A stretch of 64,000 nt of DNA from Glebionis coronaria. Taxonomy: Eukaryota > Streptophyta > Magnoliopsida > Asterales > Asteraceae. A program made the translations under genes and the position numbers. Location: assembly GCA_025667525.1 (NCBI GenBank), contig JANFOE010000054.1:310001-374000 (forward strand), given 5' to 3'. Numbering within the stretch: position 1 is the first letter of the stretch; each line of letters starts with the position of its first letter. The notes below the pieces were generated by a model. That model was not told the DNA's origin. It saw nothing but the letters and a program-made list of their open reading frames with translations, and made no database searches. Below, piece by piece: positions 45,325-56,700 of the stretch.

Positions 45325-47065
45325 TAATAAGTGTGAAAACACTTATCCTTTTACCATTTATTTCCAATAATAACAAGACCAAAACGTGTGATTTATGTCG
45401 TAAAAGTCGGAATTATGCGTGGTTTGTGTTTTTATTGTGTTTTAGGACCTAAATATGAAAAAGGAAGAAAACACGGGCTTTCACGGGCTTTTACTGAAGA
45501 AAACGGGAAAAAGACGAAATCAAAAGATCAAGAGTGCAAAAAGAACGGAAGTCCAAGGCCTATTCTGAAGATTTATCGAAGAAAAAGTCAAAAGATGGAA
45601 GTTTAACGAAGTCGAAGAACTTAAGTCTAATAGAAGAAGAAAATTAAAAGACAAGTTCAAATCCCGAGACGACAAAGACAAAGAATTAAAGTCGAGTCGA
45701 GAAAACGTGAAGAAAGCAAGAAAGAAGATGCAACACATGCACTCCTTCCACCTTCCCGATAAATACCCTCCTAATAGTCATTAGGAGGGTGGTTAGAGTT
45801 TTTAGTGAATTTTTTCACTTTTTTAGTTTTTAGAGAGAGAAATTCTTAAACTTTCTCTCACTAGTTCATCTTTTTCTTTTAATCTTTCAAGATTAACTCT
45901 TTGTATTGCTTATTTTTATTAATCAAGTTCTATTTTAAGCTTTTATCTCTTAATCTCATTCTACTTTTCTTTGATTTAAGATTGATTTTGGTGCATATAT
46001 CATAAGATCCGTGTTGTTCTAGGTGATTTCGTGCTCAAAAAGTTAATCTTTTGATCATTTTATAAGTTTTCATTTGATTAAGCTATAAGACTTTTGTGCT
46101 TATTAGCTTACTTTGATGATTAGCTTATTTTTCTTATTAAAAAGTTTTATTAAAAAGTTTATGTTTTTATTGTTTAATCTAAAAAGTTGTTTGATTTCGA
46201 GTTAGATAAGTGGATTAAAGTGCTTATTTGATTCGGTTACTTATTTGGATTGATAAGTTTTGGGTGTTAGCTTATTACTTTAGCTTATTACCTAGCTTTT
46301 CCCCATTTCCACAAATTTCAGAAAGGGTGGTAAAACCCCTTTCCGATTGGCATATTCCGACCGGGTGTTCCCCTTAACTGATTTACTTGATTTTCGGAAA
46401 GGGATTAAAACCCTTTTCCGATCGACACCATTCTTTGACATTCCGATTGGTGGGTTTGTTAATATTCCGACGGTACCACTTTAGCATTCCGATTGATCCA
46501 ATCGGATTAGGGTTTGATATTCAGATTGGTTATCTTCGCTTATTCCGATTAGTAGCCCGTTTCATTTTCCGATTGACCCTTTGTCCTGTATTCCGATTGT
46601 AAGCAGCTAGTTATTCCGATTGGTACCCCCTTTTGCAGTCATATTCCGATTGGGACTCTCCCAGTATTCCGATTGTGTTGCTCCACCTACATTCCGATCA
46701 ACCGATCGGAACACATTCCGATCGGGGGCCTTTTTGGCTTGTTTTGGTTTCTTTCGATATCACTTTCTTATAGTACTATTAATTTTCTGAAAATTTTCAA
46801 AGTGTTAGTTTTATTTAGTGAGTTAGTATTTTTCCATTGTCACCTTTACGTTTATATGCATTTGTTTTTACTCGTTATTCAAATTAATCTTTTAACTTCC
46901 ATTTTACTCAACGACACTTTAATTACTTGCTAGTAGTTTAAAACAAACAAAACCAAACCATTCACTTGATTCACCAAAAGACGATTGAGTCGCACTTAAG
47001 ACCGGTTTTCAATTCGAAAAGATTCGGACGATAATATTTTATACCTAGCCAAAAGCGAAGTATTA
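45325..47065 (+). repeat. Gypsy 5' LTR
   Basis: A 1741-bp LTR beginning TAATAAGTGTG and ending GCGAAGTATTA, so its termini are TA...TA rather than TG...CA. It contains a perfect 11-bp hairpin at 45765-45790 and about 17 TTCCGA words between 46340 and 46730. Small ORFs inside it are not genes. Confidence 0.9.
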
Positions 47066-47067
47066 AA

Positions 47068-47085
47068 TGGCGCCGCTGCCGGCTC
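47068..47085 (+). other. Gypsy primer binding site
   Basis: TGGCGCCGCTGCCGGC follows the 5' LTR after 2 nt. This resembles the tRNA-Asp-complementary site of Athila-type elements, with one difference from the usual GTTGCC core. Confidence 0.75.
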
Positions 47086-47284
47086 TTTTCGTTAAGATAA
47101 ACGGTTTCTAGTGAGAGACGCATTGAATTTTGGGATCCGTTCTTTGAACGTTATTTTCATTGCTATAAAAATTTCCAAAAATCCATAAAAAATATAAAAC
47201 TCTTCAAAAAATACAAAAATATTAAAAAACCTATAAAAACCAAAAATATTATATTCTTTGTGTATATTTTTCTTCTGCAGGTGT

Positions 47285-50200
47285 ATGCGTACTAGATCTT
47301 CCAACTATTCTGAGCCCGAGACTCTTGAAGATTTAGATATGGCTGGTGTTAACAACAACAATAATCACCCACCTCAAAACAATTTGAATAATAACAACAA
47401 TAACAACAACAACAATGTCCTTCTACCTGATTTACGAACCATGGAGGAATTGTGCCAACCCACCATGAACGGACGCGGAGGTCCGATTGCGCCAATGCAC
47501 GTCACGGCTCAGGAGTTTTCGTTGAAGCATCACATGATACAACAAGTGCAAACGAACCCATTTCGTGGAATTCCGGATGATGATGCCAACAAACACCTCG
47601 ACAAATTCATTACCATTACCCAAAGCATGAAGTGCCCCAGTGTTTCTATGGATGACCTTCGCCTTCAACTTTTTCCACACTCGCTTTCTCACCATGCCGA
47701 AAAATGGTTTGACCGTCTTCCTAAGAATTCTATTCATACGTGGAACGACATGACTCAACGCTTTTTATCGCGCTACTTTCCCCCATCCATGGTCACTAGC
47801 CTTCGTAACCAAATCAGTGGATTTATGCAAGAGAATGATGAATCGCTTTTCGATGCTTGGGAACGTTACAATGATTTGATCGACCGCTGTCCTAATCACA
47901 ATATGCTCCCCGTCACTCTCATTGACACCTTCTACAATGGTCTCACTTTTCGTGATCGTGACACGATCAATGCCGCCGCCGGTGGTACTTTTATGAAAAG
48001 GAGACCGGAGGAGTGTCGAGAGTTGATTGAAAACATGACTACTCACCACAAGAATTGGGATTCTTCCGCATCCTCAAGATCTAATCAGAGAGTCAATGTT
48101 TCATCTACTTCTTCCACCACCAACCCGTCTATTTTGGAACGTGCTATTCTCGATATTAACAAAAGTCTCCAAATTTTGACTTCTAACCAAACTCAACAAG
48201 CTAAAGCCGTTGTTATTTCTTGTGACACATGTGGTGGTCCTCATTCCTACAATGAGTGTCCTTCTACTCACGGCAATTATTCTGAAGACGTTAACGCAGC
48301 ATATGGTACTTATCCCACAGGAGGCTATCAAGCTCGCCCTCAAGGAGACCGTGGCTTGCTAAGTTATCGTTCCAACAATTATCTTGCTCCTCCCGGTTTC
48401 CCTCCTGCAAATCAAAACCAACAACAAAGCTTTAACCGAAACAACCAATTCCAACCTCGTGCTCAAAATCAATATCAATCCCAAAGAAACCCATACCCAA
48501 CTCAAGGAAATTCTCAAGCTCCACCTCTTAATCAACCAATAGCCGTTAACCAAGACGTCGAGACGTTCATGAAGACTAATCGTGAGATGGTGACGAATCT
48601 TCAGAGTCAATTTGTCAACTTGAAGAATGACATGGTGAAACAAGGGAGCGATATTCGAGCCGAGCTAAGGAACGACATGGCCAAACACAGCAATGATATT
48701 AATGCCAACATGCAAAACTCTTTTAACAATCAAGCTCTTCACCTTCGTGATATGATTGGTTCGCTCATCCAAAGTAATCAACCCTCTTCTTCGGGCACTC
48801 TTCCGAGTAATACCGTTGCGAATCCAAGAGGGGAGATGAAAGCAATCACCACTCGAAGTGGAAAAGGTTATATGGAACCCGAGCTTCCTACACCTCCACC
48901 AGTGATTGTGAACAAGGAAAAAGAGCAACTTTCCCCACCTCCTTCACCTTCTATCCCCATTTCCCCACCACCCGTGCTTGTGAGTGATCCTATTCCCTTA
49001 AAGCCTTCTTCTTCATCCAATATACCTTATCCTTCAAGGTTGAGGAAAGAGAAGCAAAAGAGCAAGGATGATATTCAGGTTTCAAACTTCCTAAAAATGT
49101 TTAAACAATTGAATTTTAACATCTCCTTTGCCGAGGCTCTCGCTCACATGCCCAAATACGCTAAGATGTTTAAAGATCTTTTAAGTGATAAAGAAAAGCT
49201 TCTGGACATTGCTCAGACCCACCTTAATGAGAATTGCTCCGCAGTGCTCTTACGGCAATTGCCCACCAAACTTGGTGATCCGGGTCGCTTCTTGATTCCT
49301 TGCAACTTCCCGGGAGTAGAGAATTGCATGGCCCTAGCCGATCTAGGTGCCAGTATAAACTTAATGCCTTTAAGTGTTTGGAAGCAATTATCTCTCCCCG
49401 AGCTAGTCCCCACCAAAATGACTTTGGAATTAGCCAACCGTACGGTTGCTTATCCAGTGGGGATAGCCGAAGATGTCTTTGTTGGCGTTGACAAATTCAC
49501 CTTCCCGGCGGATTTTGTTGTCGTTGACTACGAGATGGATCCTCGTGTTCCATTAATCGTCGGACGTCCATTTCTGAGGACCGGTCGCACTCTCATTGAT
49601 GTTGCCGCAGGCGAAATAATCATGAGAGTTGGTGACGATAAAATTGTCTTCAACATGGGTAAGATTTCTAAGCAACCTTATTCGTATGAGAGCGTTAATG
49701 CTATTGATGTTCTCGATGAAGCTTGTGAAGAACATTTTCATGATGCTTGCAAAAGTACTCTATCTTCTCTACCCAATGTTGAGACCGTTGCCTCAATTGC
49801 TCCAGCATTGACTCCTTTCGGAGAAAGTGACTTGGATGAATTCGAAGCTAGTCTGGGTCCTCTCGATATTAAGTATGATAATTTTTCCACCAATTGGGAT
49901 GAAGAGATTAGTACTATTGAGAGACTTCTCAATGAGGACCCGTTCTCTCCTCCTGCTCCTAAAGAGGTGACTAATGATGATCCATCGTTAGTTTCACCAT
50001 CTATTGAGGATCCTCCTACTCTTGAGCTTAAGGACCTACCTCCTCATCTTGAGTACGTTTTCCTGGAAGACGACGAGAAGCTACCGGTCATCATCGCAAA
50101 GGATCTGAAAGAAGACGAAAAAGCCCGACTTGTCGCTGTGTTGAAGAAGCATAAACACGCTATCGCTTGGAAAATCTCCGACATCCGCGGAATTGATCCT

Positions 50201-51544
50201 CACTTTTGCACACATAAAATTCTCATGGAGGACGACTTTAAGCCCACAATTCAAAGTCAACGAAGGGTGAATCCTAAAATACATGAAGTCATCAAAAAAG
50301 AGGTTATCAAACTTCTTGATGCGGGTATGATTTACCCTATTTCGGATTCACCGTGGGTTAGTCCAGTCCATTGTGTGCCTAAGAAAGGTGGTATCACCGT
50401 TGTGCCCAATGCAAACAACGAGTTGATTCCTACCCGTCTCGTTACTGGGTGGAGAGTTTGTATAGACTACCGCAAACTCAATGATGCCACGAGAAAGGAT
50501 CATTTCCCTCTACCTTTTATGGACCAAATGCTTGAACGTTTAGCTGGTAATGAATATTACTGCTTTCTGGATGGTTTCTCGGGTTATTTTCAAATACCCA
50601 TCGATCCTCAAGATCAAGAGAAGACAACATTCACTTGTCCCTACGGCACATTTGCTTATAAAAGAATGCCTTTTGGCTTATGCAATGCCCCCGGGACTTT
50701 CCAAAGGTGCATGTTGGCTATCTTCCATGACATGGTTGAGCAAACCATGGAAGTCTTCATGGATGATTTCTCGGTCTTCGGGGATTCCTTCTCTGTTTGC
50801 CTTGCCAATTTGGAACGTATGCTTAAACGGTGCGAAGACACTCGCCTTGTTCTGAATTGGGAAAAATGCCATTTTATGGTCAAAGAAGGCATTGTGCTAG
50901 GACACAAAATCTCTAAAGCCGGTCTTGAAGTCGACCGTGCTAAAGTTGATGTCATAGCCAAATTACCTCCACCTTCAACCGTGAAGGGTGTGAGAAGTTT
51001 TCTGGGTCATGCGGGCTTCTATCGTCGATTCATTCAAGATTTCTCTAAAATCGCTCGCCCGATGACCCACCTCTTGGAAAAGGATACTCCCTTCATCTTT
51101 TCTAAAGAGTGTCTGGAAGCCTTCAATCTTCTTAAGGATAAGCTAACTAAGGCACCGGTCTTGGTTACCCCTAATTGGGAGCTGCCCTTTGAATTGATGT
51201 GCGATGCTAGCGACTTTGCTATTGGTGCGGTTCTGGGCCAAAGAGTGAACAAACACTTCCAACCAATCCACTACGCTAGCAAAACAATGACGGGGGCTCA
51301 ATTGCATTATACGACAACCGAAAAAGAGCTTTTAGCTGTTGTCTATGCTTCTGAGAAATTTCGCCCCTATCTTGTTTTATCCACCACCATCGTATACACA
51401 GACCATTCCGCGTTGAAGTACTTGATGACAAAGAACGATTCTAAGCCAAGACTTCTTCGTTGGGTTTTGCTCCTTCAAGAATTCAACATTGAAATTCGTG
51501 ACAAGAAGGGAGCCGAAAACCTGGTCGCGGATCATCTGAGTTGA
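47285..51544 (+). CDS. Gypsy gag-protease-RT-RNase H polyprotein
   Basis: The ATG at 47285 starts MRTRSSNYSEPETLEDLD; the open frame further upstream has no ATG. In order: a poly-Asn stretch, the retrotransposon gag domain (about 47560-48060, WNDMTQRFLSRYFPP), a CCHC-like knuckle CDTCGGPHSYNEC, and an aspartic protease with ADLGASINLM and IVGRPFLRTG. Reverse transcriptase follows with catalytic FMDDFSVFG near 50756, then RNase H with MCDASDFAIGAVLG. It stops at the TGA at 51542-51544 right after NLVADHLS, in frame with the integrase frame downstream, so this is a single nonsense change. All visible catalytic residues are present. Confidence 0.92.
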   Translation: MRTRSSNYSEPETLEDLDMAGVNNNNNHPPQNNLNNNNNNNNNNVLLPDLRTMEELCQPTMNGRGGPIAPMHVTAQEFSLKHHMIQQVQTNPFRGIPDDDANKHLDKFITITQSMKCPSVSMDDLRLQLFPHSLSHHAEKWFDRLPKNSIHTWNDMTQRFLSRYFPPSMVTSLRNQISGFMQENDESLFDAWERYNDLIDRCPNHNMLPVTLIDTFYNGLTFRDRDTINAAAGGTFMKRRPEECRELIENMTTHHKNWDSSASSRSNQRVNVSSTSSTTNPSILERAILDINKSLQILTSNQTQQAKAVVISCDTCGGPHSYNECPSTHGNYSEDVNAAYGTYPTGGYQARPQGDRGLLSYRSNNYLAPPGFPPANQNQQQSFNRNNQFQPRAQNQYQSQRNPYPTQGNSQAPPLNQPIAVNQDVETFMKTNREMVTNLQSQFVNLKNDMVKQGSDIRAELRNDMAKHSNDINANMQNSFNNQALHLRDMIGSLIQSNQPSSSGTLPSNTVANPRGEMKAITTRSGKGYMEPELPTPPPVIVNKEKEQLSPPPSPSIPISPPPVLVSDPIPLKPSSSSNIPYPSRLRKEKQKSKDDIQVSNFLKMFKQLNFNISFAEALAHMPKYAKMFKDLLSDKEKLLDIAQTHLNENCSAVLLRQLPTKLGDPGRFLIPCNFPGVENCMALADLGASINLMPLSVWKQLSLPELVPTKMTLELANRTVAYPVGIAEDVFVGVDKFTFPADFVVVDYEMDPRVPLIVGRPFLRTGRTLIDVAAGEIIMRVGDDKIVFNMGKISKQPYSYESVNAIDVLDEACEEHFHDACKSTLSSLPNVETVASIAPALTPFGESDLDEFEASLGPLDIKYDNFSTNWDEEISTIERLLNEDPFSPPAPKEVTNDDPSLVSPSIEDPPTLELKDLPPHLEYVFLEDDEKLPVIIAKDLKEDEKARLVAVLKKHKHAIAWKISDIRGIDPHFCTHKILMEDDFKPTIQSQRRVNPKIHEVIKKEVIKLLDAGMIYPISDSPWVSPVHCVPKKGGITVVPNANNELIPTRLVTGWRVCIDYRKLNDATRKDHFPLPFMDQMLERLAGNEYYCFLDGFSGYFQIPIDPQDQEKTTFTCPYGTFAYKRMPFGLCNAPGTFQRCMLAIFHDMVEQTMEVFMDDFSVFGDSFSVCLANLERMLKRCEDTRLVLNWEKCHFMVKEGIVLGHKISKAGLEVDRAKVDVIAKLPPPSTVKGVRSFLGHAGFYRRFIQDFSKIARPMTHLLEKDTPFIFSKECLEAFNLLKDKLTKAPVLVTPNWELPFELMCDASDFAIGAVLGQRVNKHFQPIHYASKTMTGAQLHYTTTEKELLAVVYASEKFRPYLVLSTTIVYTDHSALKYLMTKNDSKPRLLRWVLLLQEFNIEIRDKKGAENLVADHLS

Positions 51545-52930
51545 CTTGAGGATCCATATCAGGGGGATCATCCGAACAAAGAGATCAATGACTCTTTCCC
51601 CCTGGAGACTCTAATGTCTCTAAATCTCAATCTTGATGGCACCCCGTGGTTTGCAGACATTGCAAACTACTTAGCGGGTGGTATTCTCATCCAAGGGTTA
51701 ACATCCCAACAAAAGAAGAAGTTCTTGAACGATGTTAAGACTTACTTTTGGGATGACCCTTATCTATTCAAACAGTGTGCTGATCTAATTATTCGTCGAT
51801 GTGTTGACGGACCGGCAGCTTTTGACATCCTCCAAGCTTGCCACAAAGGACCCACTGGTGGTCACTTTGGTCCCAACTACACCGCTAAGAAAGTGTTTGA
51901 TTCTGGATTCTACTGGCCCACCATTTATCGTGACGCTCACGAAATGGTTAAGCATTGTGATGCTTGCCAGCGTCAAGGCAAGATCACACATAAGGATGAG
52001 ATGCCTCAAAATTTCATACAGGAATGTGAAATCTTTGATGTATGGGGCATCGACTTTATGGGGCCATTTCCATCATCCAAAGGGAACAAGTACATCCTCG
52101 TCGCTGTCGACTACGTCTCTAAATGGGTTGAAGCTAAGGCTCTTCCTACGAATGATGCGAGGGTGGTTGTGAACTTTTTGAAGCAGCTTTTCGCTCGATT
52201 TGGCGTTCCTCGTGCTATCATCAGTGACCGCGGGACTCATTTTTGCAACGATCAATTTGCAAGAGTCATGGCAAAGTATGGTGTCACTCACCGTCTTTCC
52301 ACCGCCTATCATCCCCAAACCAATGGGCAAGCCGAAATTTCCAATCGTGGCTTGAAGAGAATTTTGGAGCGAACTGTGGGAGAGCATCGTGCCGCGTGGG
52401 CCGATAAGTTAGATGATGCTCTGTGGGCTTTTCGTACTGCTTACAAGACCCCGATCGGTTGTACACCTTATCGTCTTGTGTACGGGAAAGCCTGCCACCT
52501 ACCCATTGAGCTGGAACATAAGGCGCACTGGGCCTTGAAGTGGGCTAACTTCAACATCGTCAAAGCCGGTGATCATCGCAAGGTTCAACTCAACGAGCTA
52601 AATGAACTAAGGAATGAAGCTTATGAGAACTCGCTGATCTACAAAAAGAAGACGAAAATGATCCACGATGCTAAAATCAAGAACCGAGAGTTCCACGTTG
52701 GTGATCAAGTCTTACTTTTTAACTCTCGGTTGAAGATCTTCTCCGGCAAGTTGAAGAGCCGCTGGACTGGTCCATTCACCATCGCCAAAGTCTTTCCGTA
52801 TGGGACCATTGAGCTTTCTCAGCCGAATGGACCCAATTTCAAGGTGAATGGCCAGCGTTTGAAGCTGTACTTTGGTGAGGACATCTCTCAGGAGATGATT
52901 CCATCCCTCACCACGTTCCCCATGAACTAA
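51545..52930 (+). CDS. Gypsy integrase, downstream of an in-frame stop
   Basis: The frame continues from the polyprotein after the TGA; the first ATG is at 51614. It has the HHCC zinc finger (CHKGPTGGH ... CDACQRQG), the DDE core ([29 protein letters not shown]) and a C-terminal SH3-like region ([20 protein letters not shown]). It inserts retrotransposon cDNA into chromosomes. As a separate protein it would lack fusion to RT, so function would need readthrough or complementation. Confidence 0.9.
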   Translation, partial: LEDPYQGDHPNKEINDSFPLETLMSLNLNLDGTPWFADIANYLAGGILIQGLTSQQKKKFLNDVKTYFWDDPYLFKQCADLIIRRCVDGPAAFDILQACHKGPTGGHFGPNYTAKKVFDSGFYWPTIYRDAHEMVKHCDACQRQGKITHKDEMPQNFIQECEIFDVWGIDFMGPFPSSKGNKYILVAVDYVSKWVEAKALPTNDARVVVNFLKQLFARFGVPRAIISDRGTHFCNDQFARVMAKYGVTHRLSTAYHPQTNGQAEISNRGLKRILERTVGEHRAAWADKLDDALWAFRTAYKTPIGCTPYRLVYGKACHLPIELEHKAHWALKWANFNIVKAGDHRKVQLNELNELRNEAYENSLIYKKKTKMIHDAKIKNREFHVGDQVLLFNSRLKIFSGKLKSRWTGPFTIAKVFPYGTIELSQPNGPNFKVNGQRLKLYFGEDISQEMIPSLTTFPMN

Positions 52931-52933
52931 AAT

Positions 52934-54959
52934 TGGGTCGAGTCAGGCTCATGACTCGGTGAACAAAAACAAGCGCTTCTCGGGAGGCAACCCGTGTTCT
53001 ATCCCTTACTGCTTTCATAATAAGTGTAGGGGGAGCCCCGCATATGTTTGTTGTCTTGTTTCTTGTGCTGTGCAGGGATTTAAGCTTCAGAGAGTATCTT
53101 GATGACTTTTGACGAACCGTGATACCGTGTTCCCATCTTCCCGGTTCTATCCTAAACTCTTGTGATTCAATATTTCATATTCTATATGTTCACATTGAAT
53201 TCACTTTAGTTGTCCTTTCCTTAGCAAGATTTAAACAAAGTGCACAATGTCCTAAGTGTAGGGGAGTTTACTCCCACATGCTTAAACATTGAGGACAATG
53301 TTTATCTCAAGTGTAGGGGGGACTTCTATCGAAGTAAGTGGTCTTTTCCATGAATTTGCCCTCATTTTAACCGGAAAATTTGATTTTTCGACATTTTTCG
53401 AAATTTTTAATCTATTTTGGCCTAGTTGTATAGTGTATTTGCCTTTGTTATGTTTCCTTTGCTAGAATAAATTTTTAATAAAGTGGTTTTAGATTTTTCT
53501 TAGTCGTGAACATTTTGACTCAACCCGAGTTTACTTACCTAAATTTACTCTAGCTAGTATCCTTAACGTGTTTAAGTCAAGTTTTGCTAGGCTTTTATAT
53601 AGGGAGCTATAAAACGCGAAAGTCTTAACTCTCACGGGTTAAGAACAAGAACTTTTCGCAAGTTCCTATAATTGATCCTAGAGAGTCGTTTATCAAGGGA
53701 ACTTTAAAACGCGATTTCTAAAACTTGTAAAAGTCTAAGAATTTGCAAGATCCTATAGGCGTCTCGAAAACCCAAAACTTTGATTTAATTGGCTAAGCAT
53801 CCACGAGTCTCATTCCTTGAGATTTTAAACTGTGGAGAACGAGAGATGATAGAGTCAATTATAAGTTCGGTATTCTTTCGTGAATTTATGTGAGTTAATT
53901 ATGAGCCTATTCTCCCTCCGCTTGTTAAATAAATTAATCTGCTAATAAATAAGGTTGTACAATTTAAAAGGTTACTTAGCTTCTAGCCCCAGATCGTTTA
54001 AAAGTTGCTCGGTAATGACGAGAGTTCATAGCCAAGGCATAACTTATGAAGCGGGGCGCGAAGATTGGCGAGTCCGAAAAGGCCCTAACAAGGCATGAGG
54101 GCTACATTTTGTTGCTAAAAGATCCAAAAGTGATGTGAAGAATCATTTATCGAAAATCAATATGAAGGATCGAGACACACGACGAAAAGCAAGAACTCCC
54201 CAAAAGTCATGGAGAAGTCTATCCGAAAAGACCCTAACAAGGTATGAGGATAAATAGATCCAAGTCCTAAAAGGAGGCGGATCGTTGTATATCAAAGTCC
54301 AAAATAAAGATTGGAGAAAAATGAAGAAGTCGTGGTCCAAAGATGAAGAATCTCACAAAAACTTCAAGTGAAGAAATTCCTATATTGAAGAGAAGACCAT
54401 AATTTCAAGAACGTCTCTCGAAGATTCGAAGTATGAAGTCGCTGCCAAATATCGGCCCGAGAAAGGTCTCAAATCGCGAACCAAGTTATGCCAAGATATG
54501 AACTTTCTGATATCCCGAGAAGCAGTTTTAAAAGATTTGGTCCTTTAGCTAACTATTGATTAAATCGTTCACCTTATTTTCGGACTAAATAACTATCGAA
54601 ATAAGTCAAACAATGCATCCTCGTGATCATTCAAGACAAGAATAAAATATAAGAGATACACCTAGGAATAAGGGAGTCTAAGTGAATAATTGGCCCACAT
54701 GAGTTCGTGATAGTTTGCTAACTTATAATAACAATGATCTCGTTTTTAAGCTTGGCATGGGGAACGTGAAACTTGAGAATGATAAACGTTCATGGCCGCC
54801 AAAACCCAATGTAAGTTTTTAATTCCTTTACTTATTTCTATCTTTTATGTTTAGTATTTAATAAAGGCCAAAGTGGGTTATTTATGATGGAAAATGTAAA
54901 CCGTGCTTTAAAATTAGTGCATTGCATGAAGGCATTGCAATGGTCAAGTGTAGGGGATT
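52934..54959 (+). other. Gypsy 3' non-coding region with repeated PPT-like motifs
   Basis: No long ORF is present where Athila elements often carry an env-like gene. The motif AAGTGTAGGGG occurs at about 53024, 53255, 53310 and finally 54947, where it abuts the 3' LTR and would serve as the polypurine tract. The region 53600-54550 has loose internal repeats such as CCGAAAAGGCCCTAACAAGG. Confidence 0.6.
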
Positions 54960-56700
54960 TAATAAGTGTGAAAACACTTATCCTTTTACCATTTATTTCC
55001 AATAATAACAAGACCAAAACGTGTGATTTATGTCGTAAAAGTCGGAATTATGCGTGGTTTGTGTTTTTATTGTGTTTTAGGACCTAAATATGAAAAAGGA
55101 AGAAAACACGGGCTTTCACGGGCTTTTACTGAAGAAAACGGGAAAAAGACGAAATCAAAAGATCAAGAGTGCAAAAAGAACGGAAGTCCAAGGCCTATTC
55201 TGAAGATTTATCGAAGAAAAAGTCAAAAGATGGAAGTTTAACGAAGTCGAAGAACTTAAGTCTAATAGAAGAAGAAAATTAAAAGACAAGTTCAAATCCC
55301 GAGACGACAAAGACAAAGAATTAAAGTCGAGTCGAGAAAACGTGAAGAAAGCAAGAAAGAAGATGCAACACATGCACTCCTTCCACCTTCCCGATAAATA
55401 CCCTCCTAATAGTCATTAGGAGGGTGGTTAGAGTTTTTAGTGAATTTTTTCACTTTTTTAGTTTTTAGAGAGAGAAAGTCTTAAACTTTCTCTCACTAGT
55501 TCATCTTTTTCTTTTAATCTTTCAAGATTAACTCTTTGTATTGCTTATTTTTATTAATCAAGTTCTATTTTAAGCTTTTATCTCTTAATCTCATTCTACT
55601 TTTCTTTGATTTAAGATTGATTTTTGTGCGTATATCATAAGATCCGTGTTGTTCTAGGTGATTTCGTGCTCAAAAAGTTAATCTTTTGATCATTTTATAA
55701 GTTTTCATTTGATTAAGCTATAAGACTTTTGTGCTTATTAGCTTACTTTGATGATTAGCTTATTTTTCTTATTAAAAAGTTTTATTAAAAAGTTTATGTT
55801 TTTATTGTTTAATCTAAAAAGTTGTTTGATTTCGAGTTAGATAAGTGGATTAAAGTGCTTATTTGATTCGGTTACTTATTTGGATTGATAAGTTTTGGGT
55901 GTTACCTTATTACTTTAGCTTATTACCTAGCTTTTCCCCATTTCCACAAATTTCGGAAAGGGTGGTAAAACCCCTTTCCGATTGGCATATTCCGACCGGG
56001 TGTTCCCCTTAACTGATTTACTTGATTTTCGGAAAGGGATTAAAACCCTTTTCCGATCGATACCATTCTTTGACATTCCGATTGGTGGGTTTGTTAATAT
56101 TCCGACGGTACCACTTTAGCATTCCGATTGATCCAATCGGATTAGGGTTTGATATTCAGATTGGTTATCTTCGCTTATTCCGATTAGTAGCCCGTTTCAT
56201 TTTCCGATTGACCCTTTGTCCCGTATTCCGATTGTAAGCAGCTAGTTATTCCGATTGGTACCCCCTTTTGCAGTCATATTCCGATTGGGACTCTCCCAGT
56301 ATTCCGATTGTGTTGCTCCACCTACATTCCGATCAACCGATCGGAACACATTCCGATCGGGGGCCTTTTTGGCTTGTTTTGGTTTCTTTCGATATCACTT
56401 TCTTATAGTACTATTAATTTTCTGAAAATTTTCAAAGTGTTAGTTTTATTTAGTGAGTTAGTATTTTTCCATTGTCACCTTTACGTTTATATGCATTTGT
56501 TTTTACTCGTTATTCAAATTAATCTTTTAACTTCCATTTTACTCAACGACACTTTAATTACTTGCTAGTAGTTTAAAACAAACAAAACCAAACCATTCAC
56601 TTGATTCACCAAAAGACGATTGAGTCGCACTTAAGACCGGTTTTCAATTCGAAAAGATTCGGACGATAATATTTTATACCTAGCCAAAAGCGAAGTATTA
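54960..56700 (+). repeat. Gypsy 3' LTR
   Basis: A 1741-bp copy of 45325-47065 with about seven substitutions, followed directly by ACAAC of the target duplication. Confidence 0.93.

Noticed and set aside
45388..46933. Small ORFs in the Gypsy LTR, repeated at 55023-56568
   Set aside because: Their occurrence in both LTRs simply reflects LTR identity. They have no domain and no pattern of selection.
47258..47284. Upstream extension of the Gypsy polyprotein
   Set aside because: It begins with TTG. The ATG at 47285 gives the usual MRTRS start.
54143..54340. Possible env-like gene in the Gypsy 3' region
   Set aside because: Only a 65-codon antisense frame is present, with no signal peptide or other support.
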